Source: Eurosta solidaginis (Eukaryota > Arthropoda > Insecta > Diptera > Tephritidae). From it: a DNA stretch of 64,000 bases. Each line of letters opens with the position of its first letter. Within the stretch, counting starts at the first letter, position 1. The position numbers and the translations under genes were made by a program. The DNA lies in contig NC_090322.1 in assembly GCF_040869045.1 (NCBI RefSeq), positions 82,669,675 to 82,733,674 of the forward strand. Reading direction: 5' to 3'. Shown in pieces: positions 13,980 through 26,960 of this stretch. Below the pieces are notes generated by a model that was not told where the DNA came from, searched no databases, and was given only the letters and a program-made list of their open reading frames with translations.

Positions 13980-16360
13980 ATATGTAAACTAACGAGGAAG
14001 GAGCCGTCGAGTAAACAAAACAAAATGGTAAAAAAAAATTCGTACGCGGTATTTATCAGATTTAACTCTAGAATTAAAGGATATAGAACTAGAAACGTTT
14101 GAAACCCTTTAAAAACTTTAAATACCTATATCAAAAATTATTGTTCTGAAGCCAACAACTGCTGAGTGATCTACTGAAATTTTTTGAACGAAACGACTTA
14201 AGTATTCTAACCATGCTTAACCTTTAGGCCGGTAATTTTATTTAGAAAAACGCAATATGTAAGCTAACGAGGAAGGAGCCGTCGAGTAAACAAAACAAAA
14301 TGGTTAAAAAAATTCTTGCGTGGCATTTATCAGTTTTAACTCTAGAATTTAAGGACATAGAACGAGAAACTATGTTTGAAACCATTTAAAAACTTTTAAT
14401 AACTATATCAAAAATTATTGTTCTGAAGCCAACAACTGTTGAGTGATCTATTCTAATTTATTAAACGAAACGACTTAAGTATTCTAACCATGCTTAACCT
14501 TTAGGCCGGTAACTTTATTTAGAAAAACGCAATGTGTAAGCTAACGAGGAAGGAGCCGTCGAGTGAACAAAACAAAATGGTTAAAAAAATTCATATGCGG
14601 TATTTAACAGTTTTAACTCTAGAATTAAAGGATATAGAACGAGAAACAACGTTTGAAACCCTTTAAAAGCTTGTAATAACTATATCAAAAATTATTGTTC
14701 TGAAGCCAATAACTGCTGTTTGAGCTACTCAAATTTGTTGAACGAAAAGACTTAAGTATTCTAACCATGCTTAACCTTTAGGCCGGTAAGTTTATTTGGA
14801 AGAAAAGCAATATGTAAGCTAACGAGGAAGGAACCGTCGAGTAAACAAAACAAAATGGTTAAAAAAATTCGTACGCGGCATTTATCAGTTTTAACTCTAG
14901 AATTAAAGGATATAGAACGAGAAACAACGTTTGAAACCCTTTAAAAATTTTTGATAACCATATCAAAAATTATTGTTCTGAAGCCAACAACTGCTGAGTG
15001 ATCTACTCTAATTTATTAAACGAAACGACTTAAGTATTCTAACCACGCTTAACCTTTAGGCCGGTAAGTTTATTTAGAAAAACGCAATAACGAGGAAGGA
15101 GCCGTCGAGTAAACAAAACAAAATGGTTAAAAAATTCGTATGCGGTATTTATCAGTTTTAACTCTAGAATTATAGGATATAGAATGAGAAACAATGTCTG
15201 ATACCCTTTAAAAACTTTTAATAACTATATCAAAAATTATTGTTCTGAAGCCAACAACTGCTGAGTGATCTACTCTAATTTATTAAACGAAACGACTTAA
15301 GTATTCTAACCACGCTTAACCTTTAAGCCGGTAAGTTTATTTAGAAAAACGGAATAACGAGGAAGGAGCCGTCGAGTAAACAAAACAAAATGGTTAAAAA
15401 AATTCGTACGCGGCATTTATCAGTTTTAACTCTAGAATTAAAGGATATAAAAAGAGAAACAACGTTTGAAACCCTTTAAAAACTCTTAATAACTATATCA
15501 AAAATTATTGTTCTGAAGCCAACAACTGTTGAGTGATCTACTCAAATTTGTTTAACGAAACGACTTAAGTATTCTAACCATGATTAACCTTTAGGCCGGT
15601 AAGTTTATTTAGAAAAACGCAATATGTAAGCTAACGAGGAAGGAGTCGTCGAGTAAACAAAGCAAAATGGTTAAAAAATTTCGTACGCGGTATTTATTAG
15701 GTTTAACTCTAGAATTAAAGATTATAGAACTATAAACAACGTTTGAAACCCTTTAACAACTTTAAATAACTATATCAAAAATTATTGTTCTGAAGCCAAC
15801 AACTGCTAAGTGATCTACTCTAATTTATTAAACGAAACGACTTAAGTATTCTAACCACGCTTAACCTTTAGGCCGGTAAGTTTATATAGAAAAACGCAAT
15901 AACGAGGAATGAGCCGTCGAGTAAACAAAACAAAATGGTTAAAAAAATTCGTTCGCGGTATTTATCAGATTTAACTCTAGAATTAAACGATATAGAACTA
16001 GAAACAACGTTTGAAACCCTTTAACAACTTTAAATAACTATATCAAAAATTATTGTTCTGAAGCCAACAACGGCTGAGTGATCTACTCAAATTTGTTGAA
16101 CGAAACGACTTAAGTATTCTAACCATGCTTAACCTTTAGGCCGGTAAGTTTATTTAGAAATACGCAATATGTAAGCTAACGAGGAAGGAGCCGTCGAGTA
16201 AACAAAACAAAATGGTTAAAAAAATTCGCACGCGATATTTATCAGATTTAACTCTAGAATTAAAGGATATAGAACGAGAAACAACGTTTGAAACCCTTTA
16301 AAAAATTTTAATAACTATATCAAAAATTATTGTTCTGAAGCCAACAACTGCTGAGTGATC
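13980..16360 (+). repeat. ~2.74-kb higher-order repeat, unit 2
   Basis: Tandem partner of 11250-13620 with the same order of variant monomers, at an offset of 2727-2741 bp. It differs from unit 1 by scattered substitutions. At its right edge it joins monomers from a different part of the array, near the 'gcgatcgcg' B-type copy at 16734. Confidence 0.83.
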
Positions 16361-18369
16361 TACTCTAATTTATTAAACGAAACGACTTAAGTATTCTAAC
16401 CACGCTTAACCTTTAGGAAGGTAAGTTTATTTAGAAAAACGCAATAACGAGGAAGGAGCCGTCGAGTAAACAAAACAAAATGGTTAAAAAATTCGTATGC
16501 GGTATTTATCAGTTTTAACTCTAGAATTATAGGATATAGAACGAGAAACAATGTTTGATACCCTTTAAAAACTTTTAATAACTATATCAAAAATTATTGT
16601 TCTGAAGCCAAAAACTGCTGAGTGATCTACTCAAATTTGTTAAACGAAACGACTTAATTATTCTAACCATGCTTAACCGTTAGGCCGGTAAGATTATTTA
16701 GAAAAACGCAATATGTAAGCTAACGAGGAAGGAGCGATCGCGTAACCCAAATGAATGGGTTAAAAAAATTCGTATGCAGTTTTTATCATATTTAGATCTA
16801 GAATTAAAAAATATAGAACGAGAAACAACGTTTGAAATCCTTTAAAAACTTTTAATAACTATATCAAAAATTATTGTTCTGAAGCCAACAACTGCTGAGT
16901 GATCTACTCTAATTTATTAAACGAAACGACTTAAGTATTCTAACCATGCTTAACCTTTAGGCCGGTAAGTTTATTTAGAAAAACGCAATATGTAAGCTAA
17001 CGAGGAAGGAGCCGTCGAGTAAACAAAACAAAATGGTTAAAAAAATTCGTACGCGGTATTTACCAGATTTAACTCTAGAATTAAAAGATATAGAACTAGA
17101 AACAACGTTTGAAACCCTTTAAAAACTTTAAATAACTATATCAAAAATTATTGTTCTGAAGCCAACAACTGCTGAGTGATCTACCCTAATTTATTAAACG
17201 AAACGACTTAAGTATTCTAACCACGCTTAACTTTTAGGCCGGTAAGTTTATTTAGAAAAACGCAATATGTAGGCTACACGGGAATGGAGCGGGCGAGTAA
17301 CCCAAACGAATGGGTTAAAATAATTCGTACGCAGTTTTTATCATATTTAGATCTAGAATTAAAGGATATAGAACGAGAAACAAGGTTTGAAACCCTTTAA
17401 AAACTTGTAATAACTATATCAAAAATTATTGTTCTGAAGCCAACAACTGCTGTTTGATCTACTCAAATTTGTTGAACGAAAAGACTTAAGTATTCTAACA
17501 ATGCTTAACCTTTAGGCCGGTAAGTTTATTTGGTAGAAACGCAATATGTAAGCTAACGAAGAAGGAGCAGTCGAGTAAACAAAACAAAATGGTTAAAAAA
17601 ATTCGTACGCGGCATTTATCAGTTTTAACTCTAGAATTAAAGGATATAGAACGAGAAACAACGTTTGAAACCCTTTAAAAACTTTTAATAACTATATCAA
17701 AAATTATTGTTCTGAAGCCAACAACTGCTGAGTGATCTACTCTAATTTATTAAACGAAACGACTTAAGTATTCTAACCACGCTTAACCTTTAGGCCGGTA
17801 AGTTTATTTAGAAAAACGCAATAGCGAGGAAGGAGCCGTCGAGTGAAGAAAACAAAATGGTTAAAAAAATTCGTATGCGGTATTTATCAGTTTTAACTCT
17901 AGAATTAAAGGATATAGAACGATAAACAACGTTTGAAACCCTTTAAAAACTTGTAATAACTATATCAAAAATTATTGTTCTGAAGCCAACAACTGCTGCT
18001 TGATCTACTCAAATTTGTTGTACGAAAAGACTTAAGTATTAAGTATGCTTAACCTTTAGGCCGGTAAGTTTATTTAAAAAAAAAACCCAATATGTAAGCT
18101 AACGAGGAAGGAGCCGTCGAGTAAACAAAACAAAATGGTTAAAAAAATTCTTACGCGGCATTTATCAGTTTTAACTCTAGAATTAAAGGATATAGAAAGA
18201 GAAACAACGTTTGAAACCCTTTAAAAACTTTTAATAACTATATCAAAAATTATTGTTCTGAAGCCAACAACTGCTGAATGATCTACTCAAATTTGTTGAA
18301 CGAAACGACTTAAGTATTCTAACCATGCTTAACCTTTAGGCCGGTAAGTTTATTTAGAAAAACGCAATA

Positions 18370-21300
18370 TGTACGCTAACGAGGAAGGAGCCGTCGAGTA
18401 AACAAAACAAAGTGGTTAAAAAAATTCGTTCGCGGTATTTATCATATTTAACTCTAGAATTAAAGGATATAGAACTAGAAACAACGTTTAAAACCCTTTA
18501 ACAACTTTAAATAACTATATCAAAAATTATTGTTCTGAAGCCAACAACTGATGTTTGATCTACTCAAATTTGTTGAACGAAAAGACTTAAGTATTAAGTA
18601 TGCTTAACCTTTAGGCCGGTAAGTTTATTTAGAAAAGCGCAATATGTAAGCTAACGAGGAAGGAGCCGTCGAGTAAACAAAACAAAATGGTTAAAAAAAT
18701 TCGTACGCGGTATTTATCAGATTTAATTCTAGAATTAAAGGATATAGAACGAGAAACAACGTTTGAAACCCTTTAAAAACTTTTAATAACTATATCAAAA
18801 ATTATTGTTCTGAAGCCAACAACTGCTGAGTGATATACTCAAATTTGTTGAACGAAACGACTTAAGTATTCTAACCATGCTTAACCTTTAGGCCGGTAAG
18901 TTTATTTAGAAAAACGCAATATGTAAGCTAACGAGGAAGGAGCCGTCGAGTAAACAAAACAAAATGGTTAAAAAAATTCGTACGCGATATTTATCAGATG
19001 TAACTCTAGAATTAAAGGATATTGAACTAGAAACAACGTTTGAAACCCTTTAAAAATTTTAAATAACTATATCAAAAATTATTGTTCTGAAGCCAACAAC
19101 TGCTGAGTGATCTACTCAAATTTGTTGAACGAATCGACTTAAGTATTCTAACCATGCTTAACTTTTAGGCCGGTAAGTTTATTTAGAAAAACGCAATATG
19201 TAGGCTAAACGGGAATGGAGCGGGTGAGTAACCCAAACGAATGGGTTAAAATAATTCGTACGCAGTTTTTATCATATTTAGATCTAGAATTAAAGGATAT
19301 AAAACGAGAAACAACGTTTGAAATAATTTAAAAACTTTTAATAACTATATCAAAAATTATTGTTCTGAAGCCAACAACTGCTGAGTGATCTACTCAAATT
19401 TGTTAAACGAAACGACTTAATTATTCTAATTATGCTTAACCTTTAGGCCGGTAAGTTTATTTAGAAAAACGCAATATGTAAGCTAACGAGGAATGAGCCG
19501 TCGAATAAACAAAACAAAATGGTTAAAAAAATTCGTAGGAGGTATTTATCAGATTTAACTCTAGAATTAAAGGATATTGAAATAGAAACAACGGTTGAAA
19601 CCCTTTAAAAACTTTTAATAACTATCTCAAAAATTATTGCTCTGAAACCAACTGCTGAGTGATCTACTCAAATTTGTTAAACGAAACGACTTAAGTATTC
19701 TAACCACGCTTAACCTTTAGGCCGGTAAGTTTATTTAGAAAAACGCAATAACGAGGAAGGATCCGTCGAGTAAACAAAACAAAATGGTTAAACAAATTCG
19801 TACGCGGTATTTATTAGATTTAACTCTAGAATTAAAGGATATAGAACTAGAAACAACGTTTGAAACCCTTTAACAACTTTAAATAACTATATCAAAAGTT
19901 ATTTTTCTGAAGCCAACAACTGCTGAGTGATCTACTTTAATTTATTAAACGAAACGACTTAAGTATTCTAACCACGCTTAACCTTTAGGCCGGTAAGTTT
20001 ATTTAGAAAAACGCAATAACGAGGAAGGAGCCGTCGAGTTAACAAAACAAAATGGTTAAAAAATTCGTATGCGGTATTTATCAGTTTTAACTCTAGAATT
20101 ATAGGATATAGAACGAGAAACAATGTTTGATACCCTTTAAAAACTTTTAATAACTATATCAAAAATTATTGTTCTGAAGCCAACAACTGCTGAGTGATCT
20201 ACTCTAATTTATTAAACGAAACGACTTAAGTATTCTAACCATGCTTAACCTTTAGGCCGGTAAGTTTATTTAGAAAAACGCAATATGTAAGCTAACGAGG
20301 AAGGAGCCGTCGAGTAAACAAAACAAAATGGTTAAACAAATTCGTACGCGGTATTTATCAGATTTAACTCTAGAATTAAAGGATATAGAACTAGAAACAA
20401 CGTTTGAAACCCTTTAAAAACTTTAAATAACTATATCAAAAATTATTGTTCTGAAGCCAACAACTGCTGAGTGATCTACCCTAATTTATTAAACGAAACG
20501 ACTTAAGTATTCTAACCACGCTTAACTTTTAGGCCGGTAAGTTTATTTAGAAAAACGCAATATGTAGGCTACACGGGAATGGAGCGGGCGAGTAACCCAA
20601 ACGAATGGGTTAAAATAATTCGTACGCAGTTTTTATCATATTTAGATCTAGAATTAAAGGATATAGAACGAGAAACAACGTTTGAAATCCTTTAAAAACT
20701 TTTAATAACTATATCAAAAATTATTGTTCTGAAGCCAACAACTGCTGAGTGATCTGCTCAAATTTGTTAAACGAAACGACTTAATTATTCTAACCATGCT
20801 TAACCGTTAGGCCGGTAAGATTATTTAAAAAAACGCAATATGTAAGCTAACGAGGAAGGAGCGATCGCGTAACCTAAATGAATGGGTTAAAAAAATTCGT
20901 ACGCAGTTTTTATCATATTTAGATCTAGAATTAAAGAATATAGAACGAGAAACAACGTTTGAAATCCTTTAAAAACTTTTAATAACTATATCAAAAATTA
21001 TTGTTCTGAAGCCAACAACTGCTGAGTGATCTACTCAAATTTGTTGAACGAAACGACTTAAGTATTCCAACCATGCTTAACCTTTAGGCCGGTAAGTTTA
21101 TTTAGAAAAACGCAATATGTAAGCTAACGAGGAAGGAGCCGTCGAGTAAACAAAACAAAATGGTTAAAAAAATTCGTACGCGGCATTTATCAGTTTTAAC
21201 TCTAGAATTAAAGGATATAGAACGAGAAACAACGTCTGAAACCCTTTAAAAACTCTTAATAAATATATCAAAAATTATTGTTCTGAAGCCAACAACTGCT

Positions 21301-24000
21301 GAGTGATCTACTCAAATTTGTTGAACGAAACGACTTAAGTATTCTAACCATGCTTAACCTTTAGGCCGGTAAGTTTATTTAGAAAAACGCAATATGTCAG
21401 CTAACGAGGAAGGAGCCGTCGAGTAAACAAAACAAAATGGTTAAAAAAATTAGTACGAGGTATTTATCAGATTTAACTCTAGAATTAAAGGATATTGAAC
21501 GAGAAACAATGGTTGAAACCCTTTAAAAACTTTTAATAACTATCTCAAAAATTATTGTTCTGAAGCCAACTGCTGAGTGATCTACTCAAATTTGTTAAAC
21601 GAAACGACTTAAGTATTCTAACCATGCTTAACCTTTAGGCCGGTAAGTTTATTTAGAAAAACGCAATATGTAACCTAACGAGGAAGGAGCCGTCGAGTAA
21701 ACAAAACAAAATGGTTAAAAAAATTCGTACGAGGTATTTATCAGATTTAACTCTAGAATTAAAGGATATTGAACGAGAAACAACGTTTGAAACCCTTTAA
21801 AAACTTTAAATAACTATAATATCAAAAATTATTGTTCTGAAGCCAACAACTGCTGAGTGATCTATTCAAATTTGTTGAACGAAACGACTTAAGTATTCTA
21901 ACCATGCTTAACCTTTAGGCCGGTAAGTTTATTTAGAAAAACGCAATATGTAAGCTAACGAGGAAGGAACCGTCGAGTAAACAAAACAAAATGGTTAAAA
22001 AAATTCGTACGCGGTATTTATCAAATTTAACTCTAGAATTAAAGGATATAGAACGAGAAACAACGTTTGAAACCCTTTAAAAACTTTTAATATATAAATT
22101 ATTGTTCTGAAGCTAAATACTGCTGAGTGATCTACTCAAATTTGTTGAACGAAACGACTTAAGTATTCTAACCATGCTTAACCTTTAGGCCGGTAAGTTT
22201 ATTTAGAAAAACGCAATATGTAAACTAACGAGGAAGGAGCCGTCGAGTAAACAAAACAAAATGGTAAAAAAAAATTCGTACGCGGTATTTATCAGATTTA
22301 ACTCTAGAATTAAAGGATATAGAACTAGAAACGTTTGAAACCCTTTAAAAACTTTAAATAACTATATCAGAAGCCAACAACTGCTGAGTGATCTACTGGA
22401 ATTTGTTGAACGAAACGACTTAAGTATTCTAACCATGCTTAACCTTTAGGCCGGTAAGTTTATTTAGAAAAACGCAATATGTAAGCTAACGAGGAAGGAG
22501 CCGTCGAGTAAACAAAACAAAATGGTTAAAAAAATTCTTACGCGGCATTTATCAGATTTAACTCTAGAATTTAAGGATATAGAACGAGAAACAATGTTTG
22601 AAACCATTTAAAACTTTTAATAACTATATCAAAAATTATTGTTCTGAAGCCAACAACTGTTGAGTGATCTACTCTAATTTATTAAACGAAACGGCTTAAG
22701 TATTCTAACCATGCTTAACCTTTAGGCCGGTAACTTTATTTAGAAAAACGCAATATGTAAGCTAACGAGGAAGGAGCCGTCGAGTGAACAAAACAAAATG
22801 GTTAAAAAAATTCGTATGCGGTATTTATCAGTTTTAACTCTAGAATTAAAGGATATAGAACGAGAAACAACGTTTGAAACCCTTTAAAAATTTGTAATAA
22901 CTATATCAAAATTATTGTTCTGAAGCCAATAACTGCTGTTTGATCTACTCAAATTTGTTGAACGAAAAGACTTAAGTATTCTAACCATGCTTAACCTTTA
23001 GGCCGGTAAGTTTATTTGGAAGAAAAGCAATATGTAAGCTAACGAGGAATGAGCCGTCGAGTAAACAAAACAAAATGGTTAAAAAAATTCGTACGCGGCA
23101 TTTATCCGTTTTAACTCTAGAATTAAAGGATATAGAACGAGAAACAACGTTTGAAACCCTTTAAAAAAATTTAATGACTATATCAAAAATTATTGTTCTG
23201 AAGCCAACAACTGCTGAGAGATCTACTCTAATTTATTAAACGAAACGACTTAAGTATTCTAACCACGCTTAACCTTTAGGCCGGTAAGTTTATTTAGAAA
23301 AACGCAATAACGAGGAAGGAGCCGTCGAGTAAACAAAACAAAATGGTTAAAAAATTCGTATGCGGTATTTATCAGTTTTAACTCTAGAATTATAGGATAT
23401 AGAACGAGAAACAATGTTTGATACCCTTTAAAAACTTTTAATAACTATATCAAAAATTCTTGTTCTGAAGCCAACAACTGCTGAGTGATCTACTCTAATT
23501 TATTAAACGAAACGACTTAAGTATTCTAACCACGCTTAACCTTTAGGCCGGTAAGTTTATTTAGAAAAACGCAATAACGAGGAAGGAGCCGTCGAGTAAA
23601 CAAAACAAAATGGTTAAAAAAATTCGTACGCGGCATTTATCAGTTTTAACTCTAGAATTAAAGGATATAGAAAGAGAAACAACGTTTGAAACCCTTTAAA
23701 AACTCTTAATAACTATATCAAAAATTATTGTTCTGAGGCCAACAACTGTTGAGTGATCTACTCAAATTTGTTGAATGAAACGACTTAAGTATTCTAACCA
23801 TGCTTAACCTTTAGGCCGGTAAATTTATTTAGAAAAACGCAATATGTAAGCTAACGAGGAAGGAGCCGTCGAGTAAACAAAACAAAATGGTTAAAAAAAT
23901 TCGCACGCGATATTTATCAGACTTAACTCTAGAATTAAAGGATATAGAACGAGAAGCAACGCTTGAAACCCTTTAAAAACTTTTAATAACTATATCAAAA
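18370..24000 (+). repeat. Satellite segmental duplication, copy 2
   Basis: Partner of 5800-13600. It shares that block's rare variants in order but lacks about four monomers (copy 1 positions roughly 7130-8210) and about two monomers (roughly 9600-10430). Homology extends to the 'ttggaagaaaagcaatatg' monomer (12053 in copy 1, near 23014 here). It becomes patchy after about 23850, where two further monomers appear to be missing relative to 12900-13480. Confidence 0.85.
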
Positions 24001-25217
24001 ATTATTGTTCTGAAGCCAACAACTGCTAAGTGATCTACTCTAATTTATTAAACGAAACGACTTAAGTATTCTAACCACGCTTAACCTTTAGGCCGGTAAG
24101 TTTATTTAGAAAAACTCAATAACGAGGAAGGAGCCGTCGAGTAAACAAAACAAAATGGTTAAAAAAATTCGTACGCGGTATTTATCAGATTTAACTCTAG
24201 AATTAAAGGATATAGAACTAGAAACAATGTTTGAAACCCTTTAACAACTTTAAATAACTATATCAAAAATTATTGTTCTGAAGCCAACAACGGCTGAGTG
24301 ATCTACTCAAATTTGTTGAACGAAACGACTTAAGTATTCTAACCATGCTTAACCTTTAGGCCGGTAAGTTTATTTAGAAAAACGCAATATGTAAGCTAAC
24401 GAGGAAGGAGCCGTCGAGTAAACAAAACAAAATGGTTAAAAAAATTCGCACGCGATATTTATCAGACTTAACTATAGAATTAAAGGATATAGAACGAGAA
24501 GCAACGTTTGAAACCCTTTAAAAACTTTTAATAACTATATAAAAAATTATTGTTCTGAAGCCAACAACTGCTAAGTGATCTACTCTAATTTATTAAACGA
24601 AACGACTTAAGTATTCTAACCACGATTAACCTTTAGGCCGGTAAGTTTATTTAGAAAAACGCAATAACGAGGAAGGAGCCGTCGAGTAAACAAAACAAAA
24701 TGGTTAAAAAATTCGTACGCGGTATTTATCAGATTTAACTCTAGAATTAAAGGATATAGAACTAGAAACAACGTTTGAAACCCTTTAACAACTTTAAATA
24801 ACTATATCAAAAATTATTGTTCTGAAGCCAACAACGGCTGAGTGATCTACTCAAATTTGTTGAACGAAGCGACTTAAGTATTCTAACCATGCTTAACCTT
24901 TAGGCCGGTAAGTTTATTTAGAAAAACGCAATATGTAAGCTAACGAGGAAGGAGCCGTCGAGTAAACAAAACAAAATGGTTAAAAAAATTCGTACGCGGT
25001 ATTAATCAGATTTAACTCTAGAATTAAAGGATATAGAACTAGAAACAACGTTTGAAACCCTTTAAAAACTTTAAATAACTATATCAAAAATTATTGTTCT
25101 GAAGCCAACAACTGCTGAGTGATCTACCCAAATTTGTTGAACGAAACGACTTAAGTATTCTAACCATGCTTAACCTCTAGGCCGGTAAGTTTATTTAGAA
25201 CAAGTAAGGAAGGCTAA

Positions 25218-25235
25218 GTTCGGGTGTAACCGAAC
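25218..25235 (+). other. 5'-end hairpin of composite element
   Basis: Six-base perfect stem (gttcgg / ccgaac) around a six-base loop, 17 bp inside the left border. The second copy at 63780-63797 has it unchanged. A conserved terminal hairpin may be a recognition signal, but that is inference. Confidence 0.6.
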
Positions 25236-25279
25236 ATTACATACTCAGTTGAGAGCTATGGAGGCAAAATAAGGAAAAT

Positions 25280-26960
25280 GAACCTGGGGTAACCCTGGAA
25301 TGTGGTTGTATGACATGTGTATCAAATGAAAGGTATTAAAGAGTATTTTAAGAGAGAGTAGGCCATAGTTCTATGTATGGACGCCATTTAGGGATATCGC
25401 CATAAAGGTGGACCAGGGCTGACTCTATAATTTGTTTGTACGATATGGGTATCAAATTAAAGGTGCTACTGAGCATTTTAAGAGGGAGTGGGCCTTAGGT
25501 CTATCGGTGGACGCCTTTTCGAGATGTCCCCATTAAGGTGGACCAGGGGTGACTCTATAATGTGTTTGTACGATATGGGTATCAAATGAAAGGTGGTAAT
25601 GAGTATTTTAAAAGGGAATGGGCTTTAGTTCTTTAGGTGAACGCCTTTTCGAGAAATCGCCATAAAGGTGGACCAGGGGTGACTCTAGAATATGTTTGTA
25701 AGATATGGGTATCAAATGAAAGCTGTTAATGAGTATTTTGAAAAGGAGTGATCCTTAGCTCCATAGGTGGACGCCGTTTCGAGATATCGCCATAAAGGTG
25801 GACCAGGGGTGTTTCTAGAATGTGTTTGTACGATATGGGAATCAAATGAAAGGTGTTGCTGAGCATTTTAGAGTGGGCATTAGGTCTATAGGTGGACGCC
25901 TTTTCGAGATATCGCCATTAGGGTGGGCCAGGGGTGACTCTGGAATGTTTGTACGATATGGGTATCAAACGAAAAGTGTTACTGAGCATTTTAAGAGGGA
26001 GTGGGCATTAGGTCTATAGGTGGACGCCTTTTCGAAATGTCGCCATTAGGGTGGGCCAGGGGTGACTCTAGAATGTGTTTGTATGATATGGGTATCAAAT
26101 GAAAGATGGTAATGAGTATTTTAAAAGGGAGTAATCCTTAGTTCTATAGGTGGACGCTTTTCGAGATATCGCCATAAAGGTGGACCAAGGGACACTCTAG
26201 AATGTTTGTACGATATGGGTATCAAACGAAGGGTGTTACTGAGCATTTTAAGAGGGAGTGGGCATGAGGTCTATAGGTGGACGCCTTTTCGAGATATCGC
26301 CATTAGGGTGGGCCAGGTGTGACTCTAGAATGTTTGTACGATATGGGTATCAAACGAAAGGTGTTACTGAGCATTTTAAGAGGGAGTGGGCATTAGGTCT
26401 ATAGGTGGACGCCTTTTCGAGATATCGCCATTAGGGTGGGCCAGGGGTGACTCTAGAATGTTTGTACGATATGGGTATCAAACGAAAGGTGTTACTGAGC
26501 ATTTTAAGAGGGAGTGGGCATTAGGTGTATAGGTGGACGCCTTTTCCAGATATCGCCATTAGGGTGGGCCAGGGTGACTCTAGAATGTGTTTGTACGATA
26601 TGGGTATCAAATGAAAGGTGGTAATGAGTATTTTAAAAGGGAGTAATCCTTAGTTCTATAGGTGGACGCCTTTTCGAGATATCGCCATTAGGGTGGGCCA
26701 GGGGTGACTCTAGAATGTTTGTACGATATGGGTATCAAACGAAAGGTGTTACTGAGCATTTTAAGAGGGAGTGGGCATTAGGTCTATAGGTGGACGCCTT
26801 TTCGAGATATCGCCAATAGGGTGGGACATGGGTGACTCTAGTATGTGTTTGTACGATATGGATATCAAATTAAAGGTATTAATGAGGGTTTTAAAAGCGA
26901 GTGGCCCTTAGATGTATATGTGAAGGCGTTCTCGCGATATCGACCAAATTTTGACCAGGT
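25280..26960 (+). repeat. Minisatellite of ~127 bp inside composite element
   Basis: About 13 tandem units. Each runs from 'gactctagaatgtttgta' through 'cgatatgggtatcaaa', a 'gagcattttaagagggagtg' block and 'ataggtggacgcc' to 'gagatatcgcc'. Starts fall near 25551, 25681, 25936, 26063, 26321, 26449, 26576, 26706 and 26833, giving periods of 127-130 bp. Outer units, especially the first two and the last, are the most diverged, and the middle units are nearly identical. This is the usual pattern for arrays homogenised by unequal exchange. A 65-codon open frame at 25822-26019 is only this repeat read through. Confidence 0.9.

Larger units (their letters stand above)
1..25200 (+). repeat. Satellite array I, ~277-bp monomer, head-to-tail
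   Basis: A tandem array of an AT-rich monomer. The landmark around 'taagctaacgaggaaggag' recurs near 1, 278, 556, 833, 1111 and so on, giving a period of about 277 bp. Each monomer runs through conserved blocks: the landmark, an 'aacaaaatggttaaaaaa' block, 'ctctagaattaaaggatat', 'attgttctgaagccaac', 'cgacttaagtattctaacc' and 'ttaggccggtaagtttat'. Copies differ by point changes and 1-5-bp indels. Some skip the 'tatgtaagcta' segment and read 'cgcaataacgagg' (for example 2495, 8238, 12350). No transposon interrupts this block. It is divided into kilobase-scale duplicated blocks, listed separately. No gene is seen apart from the short ORF inside A-type monomers. Confidence 0.97.

Noticed and set aside
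1..25200. CRISPR-like array or ribosomal DNA repeats
   Set aside because: The ~277-bp units have no short direct repeat with unique spacers, no rRNA-like sequence, and the genome is eukaryotic.
25822..26019. 65-codon open frame with a repeated MFVRYG motif
   Set aside because: It is the ~127-bp minisatellite read through one and a half units; neighbouring units do not keep the frame open.
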